A DNA stretch of 64,000 nucleotides from a virus. How positions within the stretch are numbered: the stretch's first letter is position 1; every line of letters starts with the position of its first letter. Location: the IMG/VR virus record IMGVR_UViG_3300034107_000273, positions 43,957 to 107,956 of that record. One strand, given 5' to 3'. Shown here piece by piece: positions 43,917 through 52,343 of the stretch. The notes under the pieces were generated by a model. The model saw only the letters and a program-made list of their open reading frames with translations, was not told the DNA's origin and did not search any database. A program made the translations under genes and the position numbers.

Positions 43917-44015
43917 ATGAGTGCCATGTACGCACACACATGCGAGGCGTGTGGGGATACAGGTATTATTATTTTTGATGAGGGCACCACACGCATAGAC
44001 CCTTGCAAGTGCTAA
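43917..44015 (+). CDS. DnaJ-type zinc-ribbon micro-protein, 32 aa
   Basis: CEACGDTG and PCKC make a half DnaJ zinc-finger repeat. The ATG directly follows the previous stop. Confidence 0.6.
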   Translation: MSAMYAHTCEACGDTGIIIFDEGTTRIDPCKC

Positions 44016-44063
44016 AAGGGTACTAGTACTAATTAAAAAGCTGGTACTAGATGGATCTAAGTG

Positions 44064-44098
44064 GTGGGCATACATATGGTGTGCTCACTATTTTTTTC
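44064..44098 (+). terminator. Terminator of the plus-strand small-gene operon
   Basis: GTGGGCA (44064-44070) pairs with TGCTCAC (44082-44088) with one G-U, followed by TATTTTTTTC. Confidence 0.78.
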
Positions 44099-44190
44099 TA
44101 TTTATTTTTTCATATACATGTATCATACACAAATAGAAAATATTCAGATTTTCTCAAAACCAAAATTATTCAGATTTTCAGAAAATGCGG

Positions 44191-44196
44191 TATACT
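44191..44196 (+). promoter_or_regulatory. Leaderless -10 (TATACT)
   Basis: TATACT is six bases before the ATG at 44203. Direct repeats ATTCAGATTTTC lie upstream at about 44143 and 44168. Confidence 0.62.
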
Positions 44197-44202
44197 AAAT
44201 AC

Positions 44203-44379
44203 ATGGCCATACTAGATAACGTAGATAACGATACATATCCACTATTTGAAACAGAACCGTCTTCCCTGAGTGTAAAGATATTTTCAGAAACGGTTTGTAA
44301 AGATTGTGAACATTCACCTATGTCAAATACTGACAATATGGGTAGAGAAAAATTTTGGGAATATTCACAAACCCCTTAA
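44203..44379 (+). CDS. Small zinc-binding protein, 58 aa, leaderless
   Basis: MAILDNVDNDTYPLFETEP then VCKDCEHSPMSN. One C-x2-C plus His and Glu ligands are possible. The -10 fixes the start at 44203, six codons into the open frame. It overlaps the convergent gene by 4 bases. Confidence 0.6.
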   Translation: MAILDNVDNDTYPLFETEPSSLSVKIFSETVCKDCEHSPMSNTDNMGREKFWEYSQTP

Positions 44380-44561
44380 GCGATAAAACCTTCTTCTTTC
44401 ATTCTATCGTAAAGGTTTGACATCAATAAGCCAAGGCTTGGCTGACTCATTTGAATAGAAGACTCTGCATCTTCCTTAGACATTCCTGAACGCTCACATA
44501 GTTCACGATTATCGTTATTAACGCTATTGATCATAAATGCTATTACTTCTTGTTGATTCAT
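44376..44561 (-). CDS. Hypothetical helical protein, 61 aa
   Basis: MNQQEVIAFMINSVNNDNRELCERSGMSKEDAESSI, helical throughout. Last gene of a three-gene operon. Confidence 0.65.
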   Translation of the reverse strand: MNQQEVIAFMINSVNNDNRELCERSGMSKEDAESSIQMSQPSLGLLMSNLYDRMKEEGFIA

Positions 44562-44565
44562 TTTT

Positions 44566-44763
44566 TCACCATTTCTCTATAGGACATTTTGCTTTTTCTA
44601 ATTTAGTTTTTAGCTTCATAAAGCAACCACACTTCTTGCAAGTCTGATTTCCTTTACGAAAGAATTCACATGTTCTGCATATTGCCAAACGGTATTCTTC
44701 AAGTTCTTCTGGACTTCTAGGAGATCCATTAATAAGATCCCAAGGCTTTACATCATCACTCAC
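44566..44763 (-). CDS. DUF6171-like zinc-ribbon protein, 65 aa
   Basis: CRTCEFFRKGNQTCKKCGCFMKLKTKL..CPIEKW is a family pattern common in phages (C-x2-C, C-x2-CGC-F-M, CP-x3-W). Family name to be confirmed by profile search. Confidence 0.75.
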   Translation of the reverse strand: MSDDVKPWDLINGSPRSPEELEEYRLAICRTCEFFRKGNQTCKKCGCFMKLKTKLEKAKCPIEKW

Positions 44764-45365
44764 AATATCTCCAATTTGGACGGTATATCAATGATATCAC
44801 AAGAGACTGTAGTCCATAACTGATGAGACATAGTAGGACGTATAGTAGCAGACATACCTGGTATCTCCATTACATATTTGTAGCCTTTTCCATGCTTAGA
44901 TTCTTTTCTTGACCAATGCTCAAAACCATAATCTAATTTGGATGCTTCAAATACAAATAGATAATACGTCTTAGTCTCAATTTTGGACGGTATATGAGAC
45001 CAATCCTGGTCTGCTTTGGCTAAACACACATACCAATCAGCATGTGTAGATGAAACACTCTCAACCATTTTCTCTAATGTTTCGTGTTTGCCTAGCCTAG
45101 ATCCAGATATAACCAATGTAGCCTTCTCTGGGTCATATCTTCCTGACTTGACGGATATACTCTCTCCTGACTCCAAAGTCATGTCTATACTGACGCTATG
45201 GCTTCTATCAGGCTTCCAGTCATTTGGCATACCGTTTTCATTTAGGGTATCTGAGACTAGCTCTTCTAAATACTCACTTGTACAAGGTAATCTATATACC
45301 GAATGATGGATTGCCAGCTTTTCTAGCAAACCACCAATTAGAATATTTTTGAGTTTATCACGCAT
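44760..45365 (-). CDS. Possible restriction-endonuclease-like protein, 201 aa
   Basis: The core SIDMTLESGESISVKSGRY, LVISGSRLGKHETLEKMV and ADWYVCLAKAD alternates strands and helices as in PD-(D/E)XK enzymes, but an acidic residue before the VK is missing, so the nuclease call is tentative. I place the start at 45365 because a promoter (TTGACA-18-TACAAT) covers the upstream ATG. Confidence 0.5.
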   Translation of the reverse strand: MRDKLKNILIGGLLEKLAIHHSVYRLPCTSEYLEELVSDTLNENGMPNDWKPDRSHSVSIDMTLESGESISVKSGRYDPEKATLVISGSRLGKHETLEKMVESVSSTHADWYVCLAKADQDWSHIPSKIETKTYYLFVFEASKLDYGFEHWSRKESKHGKGYKYVMEIPGMSATIRPTMSHQLWTTVSCDIIDIPSKLEIL

Positions 45366-45375
45366 AATAGAATCC

Positions 45376-45405
45376 ATTGTATCAGACATGCTTGGATGGT
45401 GTCAA
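45376..45405 (-). promoter_or_regulatory. Promoter TTGACA-18-TACAAT
   Basis: Minus strand: -35 at 45405-45400, -10 at 45381-45376, 10 bases before the ATG at 45365. Confidence 0.75.
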
Positions 45406-45503
45406 TCCATATGTGTCTAAGGGATGGTTTGTATAACCTCTATTTCGGCGACGATTTAAGTGCCCCGCCCGAACTTAAAAGATAATTTAGTTTAGAATAA
45501 TGG

Positions 45504-45509
45504 TATAAT
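45504..45509 (+). promoter_or_regulatory. Extended leaderless -10 (TGGTATAAT) of the fibre region
   Basis: TATAAT lies six bases before the ATG at 45516. The same TGGTATAAT recurs before genes at 47003, 52344 and 57426. Confidence 0.75.
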
Positions 45510-45515
45510 CTTTGC

Positions 45516-45797
45516 ATGACATTACATTCCCTAACCACACTAAGCAGCTCAACTGCTACACTTCTAACTCCAAACGGAACTCACAGCGGATTGGACATTA
45601 CTGTTCAAAATGTTGATGCATCAGCATATGTATATGTTGGTGGAGAAGGTGTTACTTCAACTAATTATGGATATCGCTTAGCACCAGCTGCAGCACTTTC
45701 TATTGAGCTGCCAGGAAAAGATGCACTCTATGCAATAACAAGTGTTAATGGTTCCAAGATTGCAGTACTTAAGACAAACCTAGAGTCAGGTAATTAA
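45516..45797 (+). CDS. Small beta-sandwich structural protein, 93 aa
   Basis: GLDITVQNVDASAYVYVGGEGVTSTNYGYRLAPAAALSIEL looks like a small virion decoration or fibre-base protein. It lies 2 bases before a collagen-like gene. The structural role is inferred from pattern and position. Confidence 0.65.
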   Translation: MTLHSLTTLSSSTATLLTPNGTHSGLDITVQNVDASAYVYVGGEGVTSTNYGYRLAPAAALSIELPGKDALYAITSVNGSKIAVLKTNLESGN

Positions 45798-45799
45798 TA

Positions 45800-46384
45800 A
45801 TGGCACGTTTTACACAGATCGGCGAGCCTGGACCACAGGGGCCAGAGGGTCCTTCAGGTGCTGGATTTAGCACATACTTAGTTCGCAATAATACTGGATC
45901 AACAATTTTAAAAGGAACTTTAGTTTCTGCTGTAGATGCAGAGCCAAGCGGTAGAATTGATGTTGAACCATTTGCTGCTGTCGGAGGTTTAGATTCAGAG
46001 TTACGTGTAATGGGTATAGTTATGGATAACCTTTCAACAGGAATTAACGGAACTGTCATGAGTCTGGGAACACTAACTGGATTAGATACTAGAGGAACAT
46101 CTGCTAGCGGATTGTCAGTAGGAGATGAAACCTGGGCAGAAGGAGATATACTTTTTGCACATCCTGCAGTTGCAGGAAAACTTACTAAGGTAAGACCACA
46201 ACATGATTTGCCAGTTGCTTTTATTACAATTCGCCATGCATCTTCAGGACAAATTGCAATTAGAATTGTTCCAGGAAATCATCATTTAGAGTGGCTACAT
46301 GATGTTCAAATAACAAATCCTCAAAATGGTGATGTTTTAAAATTTAATAGTTCTTTGGGACTTTGGACTAATGTTGCAGAATAA
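45800..46384 (+). CDS. Fibre protein with short collagen-like segment, 194 aa
   Basis: Residues 8-22 contain five G-x-y triplets (GEPGPQGPEGPSGAG), followed by a beta-rich domain (TILKGTLVSAVDAEPSG, GDVLKFNSS at the end). GEP places proline in the y position, the usual target of prolyl hydroxylases. Confidence 0.75.
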   Translation: MARFTQIGEPGPQGPEGPSGAGFSTYLVRNNTGSTILKGTLVSAVDAEPSGRIDVEPFAAVGGLDSELRVMGIVMDNLSTGINGTVMSLGTLTGLDTRGTSASGLSVGDETWAEGDILFAHPAVAGKLTKVRPQHDLPVAFITIRHASSGQIAIRIVPGNHHLEWLHDVQITNPQNGDVLKFNSSLGLWTNVAE

Positions 46385-46406
46385 ATTAATTAGTCTTAAA
46401 TAATGA

Positions 46407-46412
46407 TATAAT
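46407..46412 (+). promoter_or_regulatory. -10 element (TATAAT), very short leader
   Basis: TATAAT with TGA before it lies 9 bases before the ATG at 46422. Confidence 0.55.
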
Positions 46413-46421
46413 AATCTTATT

Positions 46422-46688
46422 ATGACAATTCAAGACTGGGCTTCGTTAATTGTAGCAATTCTTACAATTGTCTCATCATTTGGTTTAGCTGTTAGATGGC
46501 TTGTAAAACATTACCTAAGCGAACTTAAACCAAATTCTGGATCAAGCTTAAGAGACCAGGTTAATAGACTTGAACATTCTTTAGACGAACAAAGAATTGA
46601 CTCTATTGAATCTAGAAATCGTCAAGAGTCAAAGCTTGATGAGATGTATAAAATATTAATTGAGCATATTGCTAAAACTGACAAGTAA
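46422..46688 (+). CDS. Membrane-anchored coiled-coil protein, 88 aa
   Basis: One membrane span (SLIVAILTIVSSFGLAVRWLV) then a coiled coil (LRDQVNRLEHSLDEQRIDSIESRN). The same layout is familiar from actinophages. It could be a spanin-like or holin-associated protein. Function not established. Confidence 0.7.
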   Translation: MTIQDWASLIVAILTIVSSFGLAVRWLVKHYLSELKPNSGSSLRDQVNRLEHSLDEQRIDSIESRNRQESKLDEMYKILIEHIAKTDK

Positions 46689-46917
46689 CCTAATTTTCCT
46701 ATTTTCCTTATATATAATATATTAACTATCTTTTAAAAACCTATATTAGATATACTTCTTTTCTTTATATATTTTAAGTATACACTACCGTTTTGAGTTA
46801 TTCAACTTGAAGTTCAAAAAAAGTTTATAACAATTCTGTAACAATTCCAAATACCCTGGCCTTATAACTTTTTGTTATACTATATGTCCACTTTGTCTAT
46901 ATTTATATAAACAATGT

Positions 46918-46985
46918 TATAATTTAAGTCTGCTAGTACTCAGGTTCTAACCCACCCCACTGCGCCTGAGTACTAGCTTTATTTT
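46918..46985 (+). ncRNA. Candidate small RNA with C-rich loop, or terminator
   Basis: TATAAT at 46918-46923 (with TGT before it) predicts a start near 46931. GCTAGTACTCAGG (46932-46944) then pairs perfectly over 13 bp with CCTGAGTACTAGC (46965-46977), followed by TTTATTTTAT. The 20-base loop contains CCCACCCCAC. It may be a terminator, but the promoter makes a C-loop small RNA plausible. Confidence 0.55.
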
Positions 46986-46989
46986 ATGG

Positions 46990-46995
46990 TATAAT
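46990..46995 (+). promoter_or_regulatory. Extended -10 (TGGTATAAT)
   Basis: Seven bases separate it from the ATG at 47003. Confidence 0.65.
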
Positions 46996-47002
46996 CAATG
47001 AT

Positions 47003-47419
47003 ATGTGTACACCAACAATGGAAAAATTTGGAGCAACCCCAGCAAATATTCAGTGGGCCGTTGTCCGTGGAGATTATGCTTCTTTTACTGTTTCTTTTCT
47101 TGAAAATGATGAAGTTACAGAGTTTGATACAGACGGATGGCAATTTTCTGCTACCGCATATGATCCAACAACAGATGTACTTGACGAACTAGATGTTTTA
47201 GTTGATGGTTCAGTAATTACTGTAAGCGCTCCAGCACTTATAACTGAAAATTGGGGAATAAAGTACAGGTCGGTAGTAGCAGAATTGCTATTTGACCTAC
47301 AGGCATTAATACCAGATGGCAATTCTACAATTACTTGGACTCCAGTAATAGGCACAATTTGTGTACTTGGAGATGTTTCTCCAGGCACTGCAAGAAGTAC
47401 TATTGGTGGTTTATCTTAA
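47003..47419 (+). CDS. BppU-like baseplate/fibre protein, 138 aa
   Basis: NIQWAVVRGDYASFTVSFLENDE..DTDGWQFSATAYDP parallels the protein at 57426-57836 and the N-terminus of the 28.4-29.3 kb protein. In other phages this domain sits at the fibre base. Confidence 0.72.
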   Translation: MCTPTMEKFGATPANIQWAVVRGDYASFTVSFLENDEVTEFDTDGWQFSATAYDPTTDVLDELDVLVDGSVITVSAPALITENWGIKYRSVVAELLFDLQALIPDGNSTITWTPVIGTICVLGDVSPGTARSTIGGLS

Positions 47420-47503
47420 ATGATAATTAAAATTAAGGACACCAATCCAAAACTTCCACCATTGATAAAAGTTAATGGGACTGTTTTCAAAGTAAAGAAA
47501 TAA
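47420..47503 (+). CDS. Small protein, 27 aa
   Basis: MIIKIKDTNPKLPPLIKVNGTVFKVKK. The ATG directly follows the previous stop. It occupies the same place relative to the BppU-like gene as the 73-residue protein at 57836. Confidence 0.5.
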   Translation: MIIKIKDTNPKLPPLIKVNGTVFKVKK

Positions 47504-47506
47504 CCA

Positions 47507-48244
47507 ATGGCCATATCAAAAAATATGGATGCTCCAAAAACCAGATATTCTGAAGCAGTAAAATCAACCAAAAGCATAGAGGCTAACAATACTGAGTATA
47601 TAGCCGTGCCAGGAATACAGGGAGAAAAAGGTGAGGTAGGCCCCGCAGGACCACAAGGACCTCAAGGCCCAAGAGGAGAGCGTGGTATTCCTGGAAAAGA
47701 TGGTAAAGAAGGACCAAAAGGCCCTAAAGGTGATCCTGGTAAGGGCGGTGGAGAGGGTTACGAAAGTTCATCAGGTCAATATCCAGGATGGGCATATTAT
47801 CAAAACAAAAATAAAAAACCATTATTTTTAGGCCCTGATAGAGGTCATGATGGTTGGGTAAATATTTTTATGGATGATGATGCAGATAATAATATTTTAA
47901 GATTTCTTCCAAAAGGCTCAGTTTCACTTTGGAATTCAGTGACACAAAGAATCAACCTAAAGGGTTTAAAAGCAGGATCTATTATAACAATTCGTTATGA
48001 TATTACTTTAAGCACATTTAACAATAATACAGAGGTTTGGTTTAGGACAGTTACCCCAGACCTTTCATATGGGCCTACGACTTTGGTTGGCAACTTAAAA
48101 TATCAGTTTGAATACGACCTATCCCTAGAACATACATTTTTTGTAGAAAATGAAAAAATGAAAAACCTAGGTGCATACTCACAGGTCCTTACTGATAATG
48201 AGTCTTCAATGATCGTTAAGTCTATGTATATAAATATTCTTTAA
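47507..48244 (+). CDS. Collagen-like tail fibre protein, 245 aa
   Basis: Residues 36-80 are fifteen uninterrupted G-x-y triplets, including GIP and GDP (proline in y) and GEK and GPK (lysine in y), the classical hydroxylation sites. A globular C-terminal domain follows ([27 protein letters not shown]), probably the trimerisation or receptor-binding head. Confidence 0.88.
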   Translation: MAISKNMDAPKTRYSEAVKSTKSIEANNTEYIAVPGIQGEKGEVGPAGPQGPQGPRGERGIPGKDGKEGPKGPKGDPGKGGGEGYESSSGQYPGWAYYQNKNKKPLFLGPDRGHDGWVNIFMDDDADNNILRFLPKGSVSLWNSVTQRINLKGLKAGSIITIRYDITLSTFNNNTEVWFRTVTPDLSYGPTTLVGNLKYQFEYDLSLEHTFFVENEKMKNLGAYSQVLTDNESSMIVKSMYINIL

Positions 48245-48301
48245 AATAAAAATGTAAAATTAATATAATTGTCTGTATGTTTAAAATGTGTTATTTTGTG
48301 G

Positions 48302-48307
48302 TATACT
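48302..48307 (+). promoter_or_regulatory. Near-leaderless -10 (TATACT)
   Basis: TATACT with TGG before it lies seven bases before the ATG at 48315. Confidence 0.65.
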
Positions 48308-48314
48308 TATGAAC

Positions 48315-49394
48315 ATGAGCGCCCAGAAACCTAATTCCATTGATTCTTCAACAAAGTCAGCGCCACTTGCACCTACAATAGGAACAGCAACAAATGTTGG
48401 AACTGGTCGTGCCTATAATAATGGTTCTGCAACAATTACATTTACTGCACCTACATTTGATGGAAAACTACCAATCACTTCTTATACTGTAACATCTAGC
48501 ACTGGTGGATTTACAGCATCTGGTGCTTCATCTCCATTAACTGTAACAGGTCTTGCTTCTGGTACAGCATATACATTTACAGTAACTGCTACTAATGCAG
48601 TTGGCACAAGTCCTGCTTCTGCAGCATCCAATAGCATTACTGCAACTACTGTTCCACAGGCTCCAACTATTGGAACTCCAACAGTTGCTACTGGTCAGGC
48701 TTATAGTGGATCTGCTTCTGTATCTGTTCCATTTACCACTAACGCAACTGGTGGTTCTACTATTACTAGTTATACAGTTACATCTTCATCAGGAAATACT
48801 GCTTCTGGTTCATCTTCTCCTATTTTAGTATCTGATACTGTAGGAACTGCTCGTACTTATACAGTTACCGCCACAAATGCAAATGGAACATCTACTGCCT
48901 CTTCTGCTAGTTCTTCTGTTACACCTTCTTCTGTTCCACAGGCTCCTACAATTGGTACCGCTACTGGTGGCGCAAGTGGTGTTGTGTCAGTACCTTTTAC
49001 AGCTAACGCAACTGGTGGTTCTTCAGTTACTGGATTTACTGCGACATCTTCTTCTGGACGTACTGCTTCAGGAGCTTCTTCTCCAATTCCGTTTACAGAA
49101 ATTTCTGCTGGAACTTATACTTATACAGTTAGAGCAACAAATGCAAATGGTAACTCTGCAGCATCTGCTGCAAGTAATTCTGTAGTGTCAACATTTGGTC
49201 CGTTCTTCCCACCGTTCTTCCCATTCTTCCCACCATTCTTTCCACCTTTCTTTCCATTTTTCCCATTCTTCCCACCGTTCTTCCCACCGTTCTTCCCAAC
49301 ATTTGGTCCATTCTTCCCACCTACATTTGGTCCATTCTTCCCACCGTTCTTCCCATTCTTCCCTCCAAGATTTGGTGGCGGTGGAGCAGTCTAA
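48315..49394 (+). CDS. Fibronectin-repeat protein with Phe/Pro tandem C-terminus
   Basis: Three fibronectin type III-like repeats (each with SYTVTSS..GTA-YT-TVTATNA) fill residues about 15-290. Residues about 293-352 consist almost wholly of FFPP and FFPF units punctuated by TFGP, ending RFGGGGAV. I start at 48315 to fit the -10. The repeat is not a standard domain, and each unit offers prolines to the oxygenases downstream. Confidence 0.78.
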   Translation: MSAQKPNSIDSSTKSAPLAPTIGTATNVGTGRAYNNGSATITFTAPTFDGKLPITSYTVTSSTGGFTASGASSPLTVTGLASGTAYTFTVTATNAVGTSPASAASNSITATTVPQAPTIGTPTVATGQAYSGSASVSVPFTTNATGGSTITSYTVTSSSGNTASGSSSPILVSDTVGTARTYTVTATNANGTSTASSASSSVTPSSVPQAPTIGTATGGASGVVSVPFTANATGGSSVTGFTATSSSGRTASGASSPIPFTEISAGTYTYTVRATNANGNSAASAASNSVVSTFGPFFPPFFPFFPPFFPPFFPFFPFFPPFFPPFFPTFGPFFPPTFGPFFPPFFPFFPPRFGGGGAV

Positions 49395-49459
49395 ACGGTA
49401 TCCTGAATAATACAAATATATTCCATATGATATACTTGTTTTAAACAGGGGGTAACAAA

Positions 49460-50173
49460 ATGAACTCTTATGACGAAAATTCAAACGAGTGGTTTACAAA
49501 AGATCGTTCAGAGACATCATCCAATAGATCTAGTATCAGAGAGATAAACTACAATATCTCAGTAGAAAATCCAGCTCTTGGATTAAATATTTATAAAAAT
49601 ACATTCTCTGCTACAGATGCAAATAGGTATATAGACATTCTTGAGTCTAACCTATCAGGAGATAAAAAATATAAATGGTCAGAAGCACAAGTTACCAACT
49701 CTACAGTTCCGATTAAAAAAGCACGAGACTGTGTAGACTTTAAATATAAACAAGAAAACCTGGGTGCGAGAGATGAAAACAATTCTGAACTCTTAGATCT
49801 TCATCAAGAAATATATGAAAAGCTAAAGTTTTGTATAGACGATTATGCAAGGTACTGGGGAATTAATGTTGTATATTACGAAGCCTTTAACTTTGTAAAG
49901 TATGAAGGAGAAGGAACCCACTTTAATATTCATGCAGACCACGGACCAGCATATAACTGTACAGTGTCTGCTGTTATCTATATTAACGATGATTACGAGG
50001 GTGGCGAGATTAAGTTCCCAAGACTTGACAACTATGTTCATAAACCAAGAGTAGGAGATATAGCGGTTTTCCCATCTAACTATATATATGAGCATGCATC
50101 ACTTCCTATGAAGTCTGGAACAAAGTATTGTGTTGTTGTTATGACAGATATCAATGAATTGGGACACAAGTAA
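49460..50173 (+). CDS. 2OG-Fe(II) oxygenase, cluster member 1
   Basis: Ligands are H158-x-D160 (IHAD), H212 (YEHAS) and K222 (GTKYCVVV). The core signature IYINDDYEGGEIKFPR is intact. A 2-oxoglutarate/Fe(II) hydroxylase of the prolyl hydroxylase type. A strong GGGGG site precedes it. First gene of the oxygenase run. Confidence 0.9.
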   Translation: MNSYDENSNEWFTKDRSETSSNRSSIREINYNISVENPALGLNIYKNTFSATDANRYIDILESNLSGDKKYKWSEAQVTNSTVPIKKARDCVDFKYKQENLGARDENNSELLDLHQEIYEKLKFCIDDYARYWGINVVYYEAFNFVKYEGEGTHFNIHADHGPAYNCTVSAVIYINDDYEGGEIKFPRLDNYVHKPRVGDIAVFPSNYIYEHASLPMKSGTKYCVVVMTDINELGHK

Positions 50174-50943
50174 TGTCTTTAGTTGCTATATTTAGATCCT
50201 TTAGGCCATGGATTAACAAAGATAGCAAGTCTACTCCTACATCAACTCAAAATGAAATACCTCAATGGTATAAGGATGCTGATAGATTTGCAAAAAATGA
50301 ATTAACTGGTGAGTACTATAAAGCACCAAAAGAGGTTTGCCCATTTCCAAAAGAAGGAACACAGGATGACTATGGAAAGATTCCAACATGGAAAGCGTGT
50401 CCAGCAATCATGGATGCATTTTTAACTGGATATGTATTAAAGACTCCTTGTGATCTTATATTTTTTAAAAATGAAAATGGATCAATAGATGTTAGAATTG
50501 ATGATGAAAAACATTTAGATTTTTGTAGCAAAAGATTTGCAATGCCACAATTTGAACATCCAAAAGGTTTTTATAAAGATCACTTTGCATGGTATCCAGA
50601 CTGGGGATTAGAGTTGCCAGAAGGATATAGCGCAATCTATATGACTCCAATGAATAGATTTGATTTACCATTTATGAATACAACTGGAATTATTGATAAT
50701 GATAGTGTTCATCTTTTAGGGACAATACCCTTTTTTATTCCAGAGGGATGGGAAGGAACTATTCCAGCAGGAACTCCTTATGTACAAATAATTCCATTTA
50801 AGAGAGAAAACTGGTATCATGAACTAGAATATTTAAATCATAAAGATATGTATGATAGAATGATATCAAATGCAAGTTTTTACCGTCAGCCTGATGGCGG
50901 TGTATATAAGAATAAGGTTTGGACTAGAAGAGAATATAAATAG
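50173..50943 (+). CDS. DUF6065-like companion protein 1, 256 aa
   Basis: IPQWYKDADRF opens the domain, then ACPAIMDAFLTGYVLKTPCDL, GYSAIYMTPMNRFDLPF and PEGWEGTIPAGTPYVQIIPFKRENW. It shares this layout with the protein at 51608-52324, and such proteins occur beside oxygenases in other phages. A role as an adaptor or cupin-like enzyme is inference. Confidence 0.65.
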   Translation: MSLVAIFRSFRPWINKDSKSTPTSTQNEIPQWYKDADRFAKNELTGEYYKAPKEVCPFPKEGTQDDYGKIPTWKACPAIMDAFLTGYVLKTPCDLIFFKNENGSIDVRIDDEKHLDFCSKRFAMPQFEHPKGFYKDHFAWYPDWGLELPEGYSAIYMTPMNRFDLPFMNTTGIIDNDSVHLLGTIPFFIPEGWEGTIPAGTPYVQIIPFKRENWYHELEYLNHKDMYDRMISNASFYRQPDGGVYKNKVWTRREYK

Positions 50944-50951
50944 GGGGAAAT

Positions 50952-51608
50952 ATGAATACTTGGACAGAGAAGGTAAATTTTGGTAATGGAATTGTTTGTT
51001 ATCGTAATGTAATTAATTCTGATATCAAAGTTATAGAAAGACTTGAGGCTAACTTAAAGCCAGAAGGAGACAAAACGGGCTACAGCTGGTTGCCAGCGTA
51101 TGTAGGCTATGGTGATTTAATGCCAGAATACAGAGATTGCAATGACTTTAAGTTTAAAAAAACAGACCTTCAATATGATAAAAGTGAAACATCTGTAAAT
51201 CTTCAAAGCCTATGGCAAGATGTTTATGATGTTCAGTTCCCAGCAGTTGAAGACTATAGAAGAGACTATAACATTATGGATCTTAGATACTGGGAGGCTT
51301 TTAACTTTATCAAGTATGGCCCAGGACAACATTTTCAAGAACATCATGATCACGGGTTCTCATACAACTGTACTGTGTCACTTGTAGCATATCCAAATGA
51401 TGACTATGAGGGTGGAGAACTATACTTTAGATTACAAGATTTAAAGATTAAGCCACAAGCTGGAGACCTATACATATTTCCATCTAATTTTATGTATCCT
51501 CATAAAGCTATGCCAGTTTTATCTGGAACAAAGTATTCAATAGTTACAATGCTTGATTACAACAAAAAGTTCCATACTCCAGAAATGTATGAGCCAGACA
51601 AAGAATAA
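50952..51608 (+). CDS. 2OG-Fe(II) oxygenase, cluster member 2
   Basis: H131-x-D133 (EHHDHG), H184 and K194 are the metal and 2-oxoglutarate ligands. It is the closest relative of member 1 (YWEAFNFIKYGPGQHF). It overlaps the second companion gene by one base. Confidence 0.9.
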   Translation: MNTWTEKVNFGNGIVCYRNVINSDIKVIERLEANLKPEGDKTGYSWLPAYVGYGDLMPEYRDCNDFKFKKTDLQYDKSETSVNLQSLWQDVYDVQFPAVEDYRRDYNIMDLRYWEAFNFIKYGPGQHFQEHHDHGFSYNCTVSLVAYPNDDYEGGELYFRLQDLKIKPQAGDLYIFPSNFMYPHKAMPVLSGTKYSIVTMLDYNKKFHTPEMYEPDKE

Positions 51609-52324
51609 TGATAAACATAATTGCTGAAAAAGTAAAAGGATCTCATATAAACGTTACACCAATGTCTATAAAAAGAGATTGGATGGATGAAACTCCAGAA
51701 AAGCACGCATATAGGTGTTTTCCAGTAACACAAGCAAATATGATAGGTTGGACGCTATCTTGTGATATTGACATTAAGTTTATTTGGAATGGAGTAAATG
51801 ATACATCCTCAGAAAATGTAAAAATTTTAGAAGGTGGTGACATTGTTTACACTGGTAGAGGTCAGTCTAGTGTAAGCTTTACAACTGGTCTGGTTTTTAA
51901 ATCACCAGAAAACATAAGCCTTCTTGCTATTAATCCATCCAACTACTTTAATAAAGACTTTGAAACCATATCTTCTCTAATCAGTACTTCTTGGTATGAT
52001 AATGATTTTCCATTAGCAATAAAAGCACTCACTCCAAATAAAGAGATCACAATAAAATCTGGGGAGCCTTTAGCAACTATAATTCCTGTATCCTTAACGA
52101 ATATGGACAAAAGTTGTATAGAGATCGTTGATTATTTAGACAATGATAACTCTAGATCTAATGCTCGTAAAACATATGGAGAGGCAGCACAAAAGCTAAA
52201 CACTGCGGGGGCATGGACAGATTGGTATAGAGATGCAGTAAATGAAAAAGGTGAGAGTGTTGGCTCTCATGAAATAAAAGCTTTACGTCTTAATGTTCAA
52301 GATAACACACAAGGCAAATCATAG
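51608..52324 (+). CDS. DUF6065-like companion protein 2, 238 aa
   Basis: RDWMDETPEKHAYRCFPVTQANMIGWTLS, GQSSVSFTTGLVFKSPENISLLAINPSNYF and ISLISTSWYDNDFP-like segments form a family pattern. It is a distant relative of companion 1, alternating with oxygenases. Confidence 0.65.
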   Translation: MINIIAEKVKGSHINVTPMSIKRDWMDETPEKHAYRCFPVTQANMIGWTLSCDIDIKFIWNGVNDTSSENVKILEGGDIVYTGRGQSSVSFTTGLVFKSPENISLLAINPSNYFNKDFETISSLISTSWYDNDFPLAIKALTPNKEITIKSGEPLATIIPVSLTNMDKSCIEIVDYLDNDNSRSNARKTYGEAAQKLNTAGAWTDWYRDAVNEKGESVGSHEIKALRLNVQDNTQGKS

Positions 52325-52331
52325 GAAATGG

Positions 52332-52337
52332 TATAAT
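52332..52337 (+). promoter_or_regulatory. Extended leaderless -10 (TGGTATAAT) inside the oxygenase run
   Basis: Six bases separate it from the ATG at 52344. It should start transcription of the second half of the cluster. Confidence 0.7.
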
Positions 52338-52343
52338 CTAATT

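Noticed and set aside
45376-45389. Earlier ATG codons for the 44.8-45.4 kb gene
   Set aside because: They lie inside or upstream of the -10 element, so RNA from this promoter would not contain them.
49129-49484. Minus-strand frames rich in WEERWEEW or GRMG
   Set aside because: They are mirror readings of the FFPP repeat and have no start signals.
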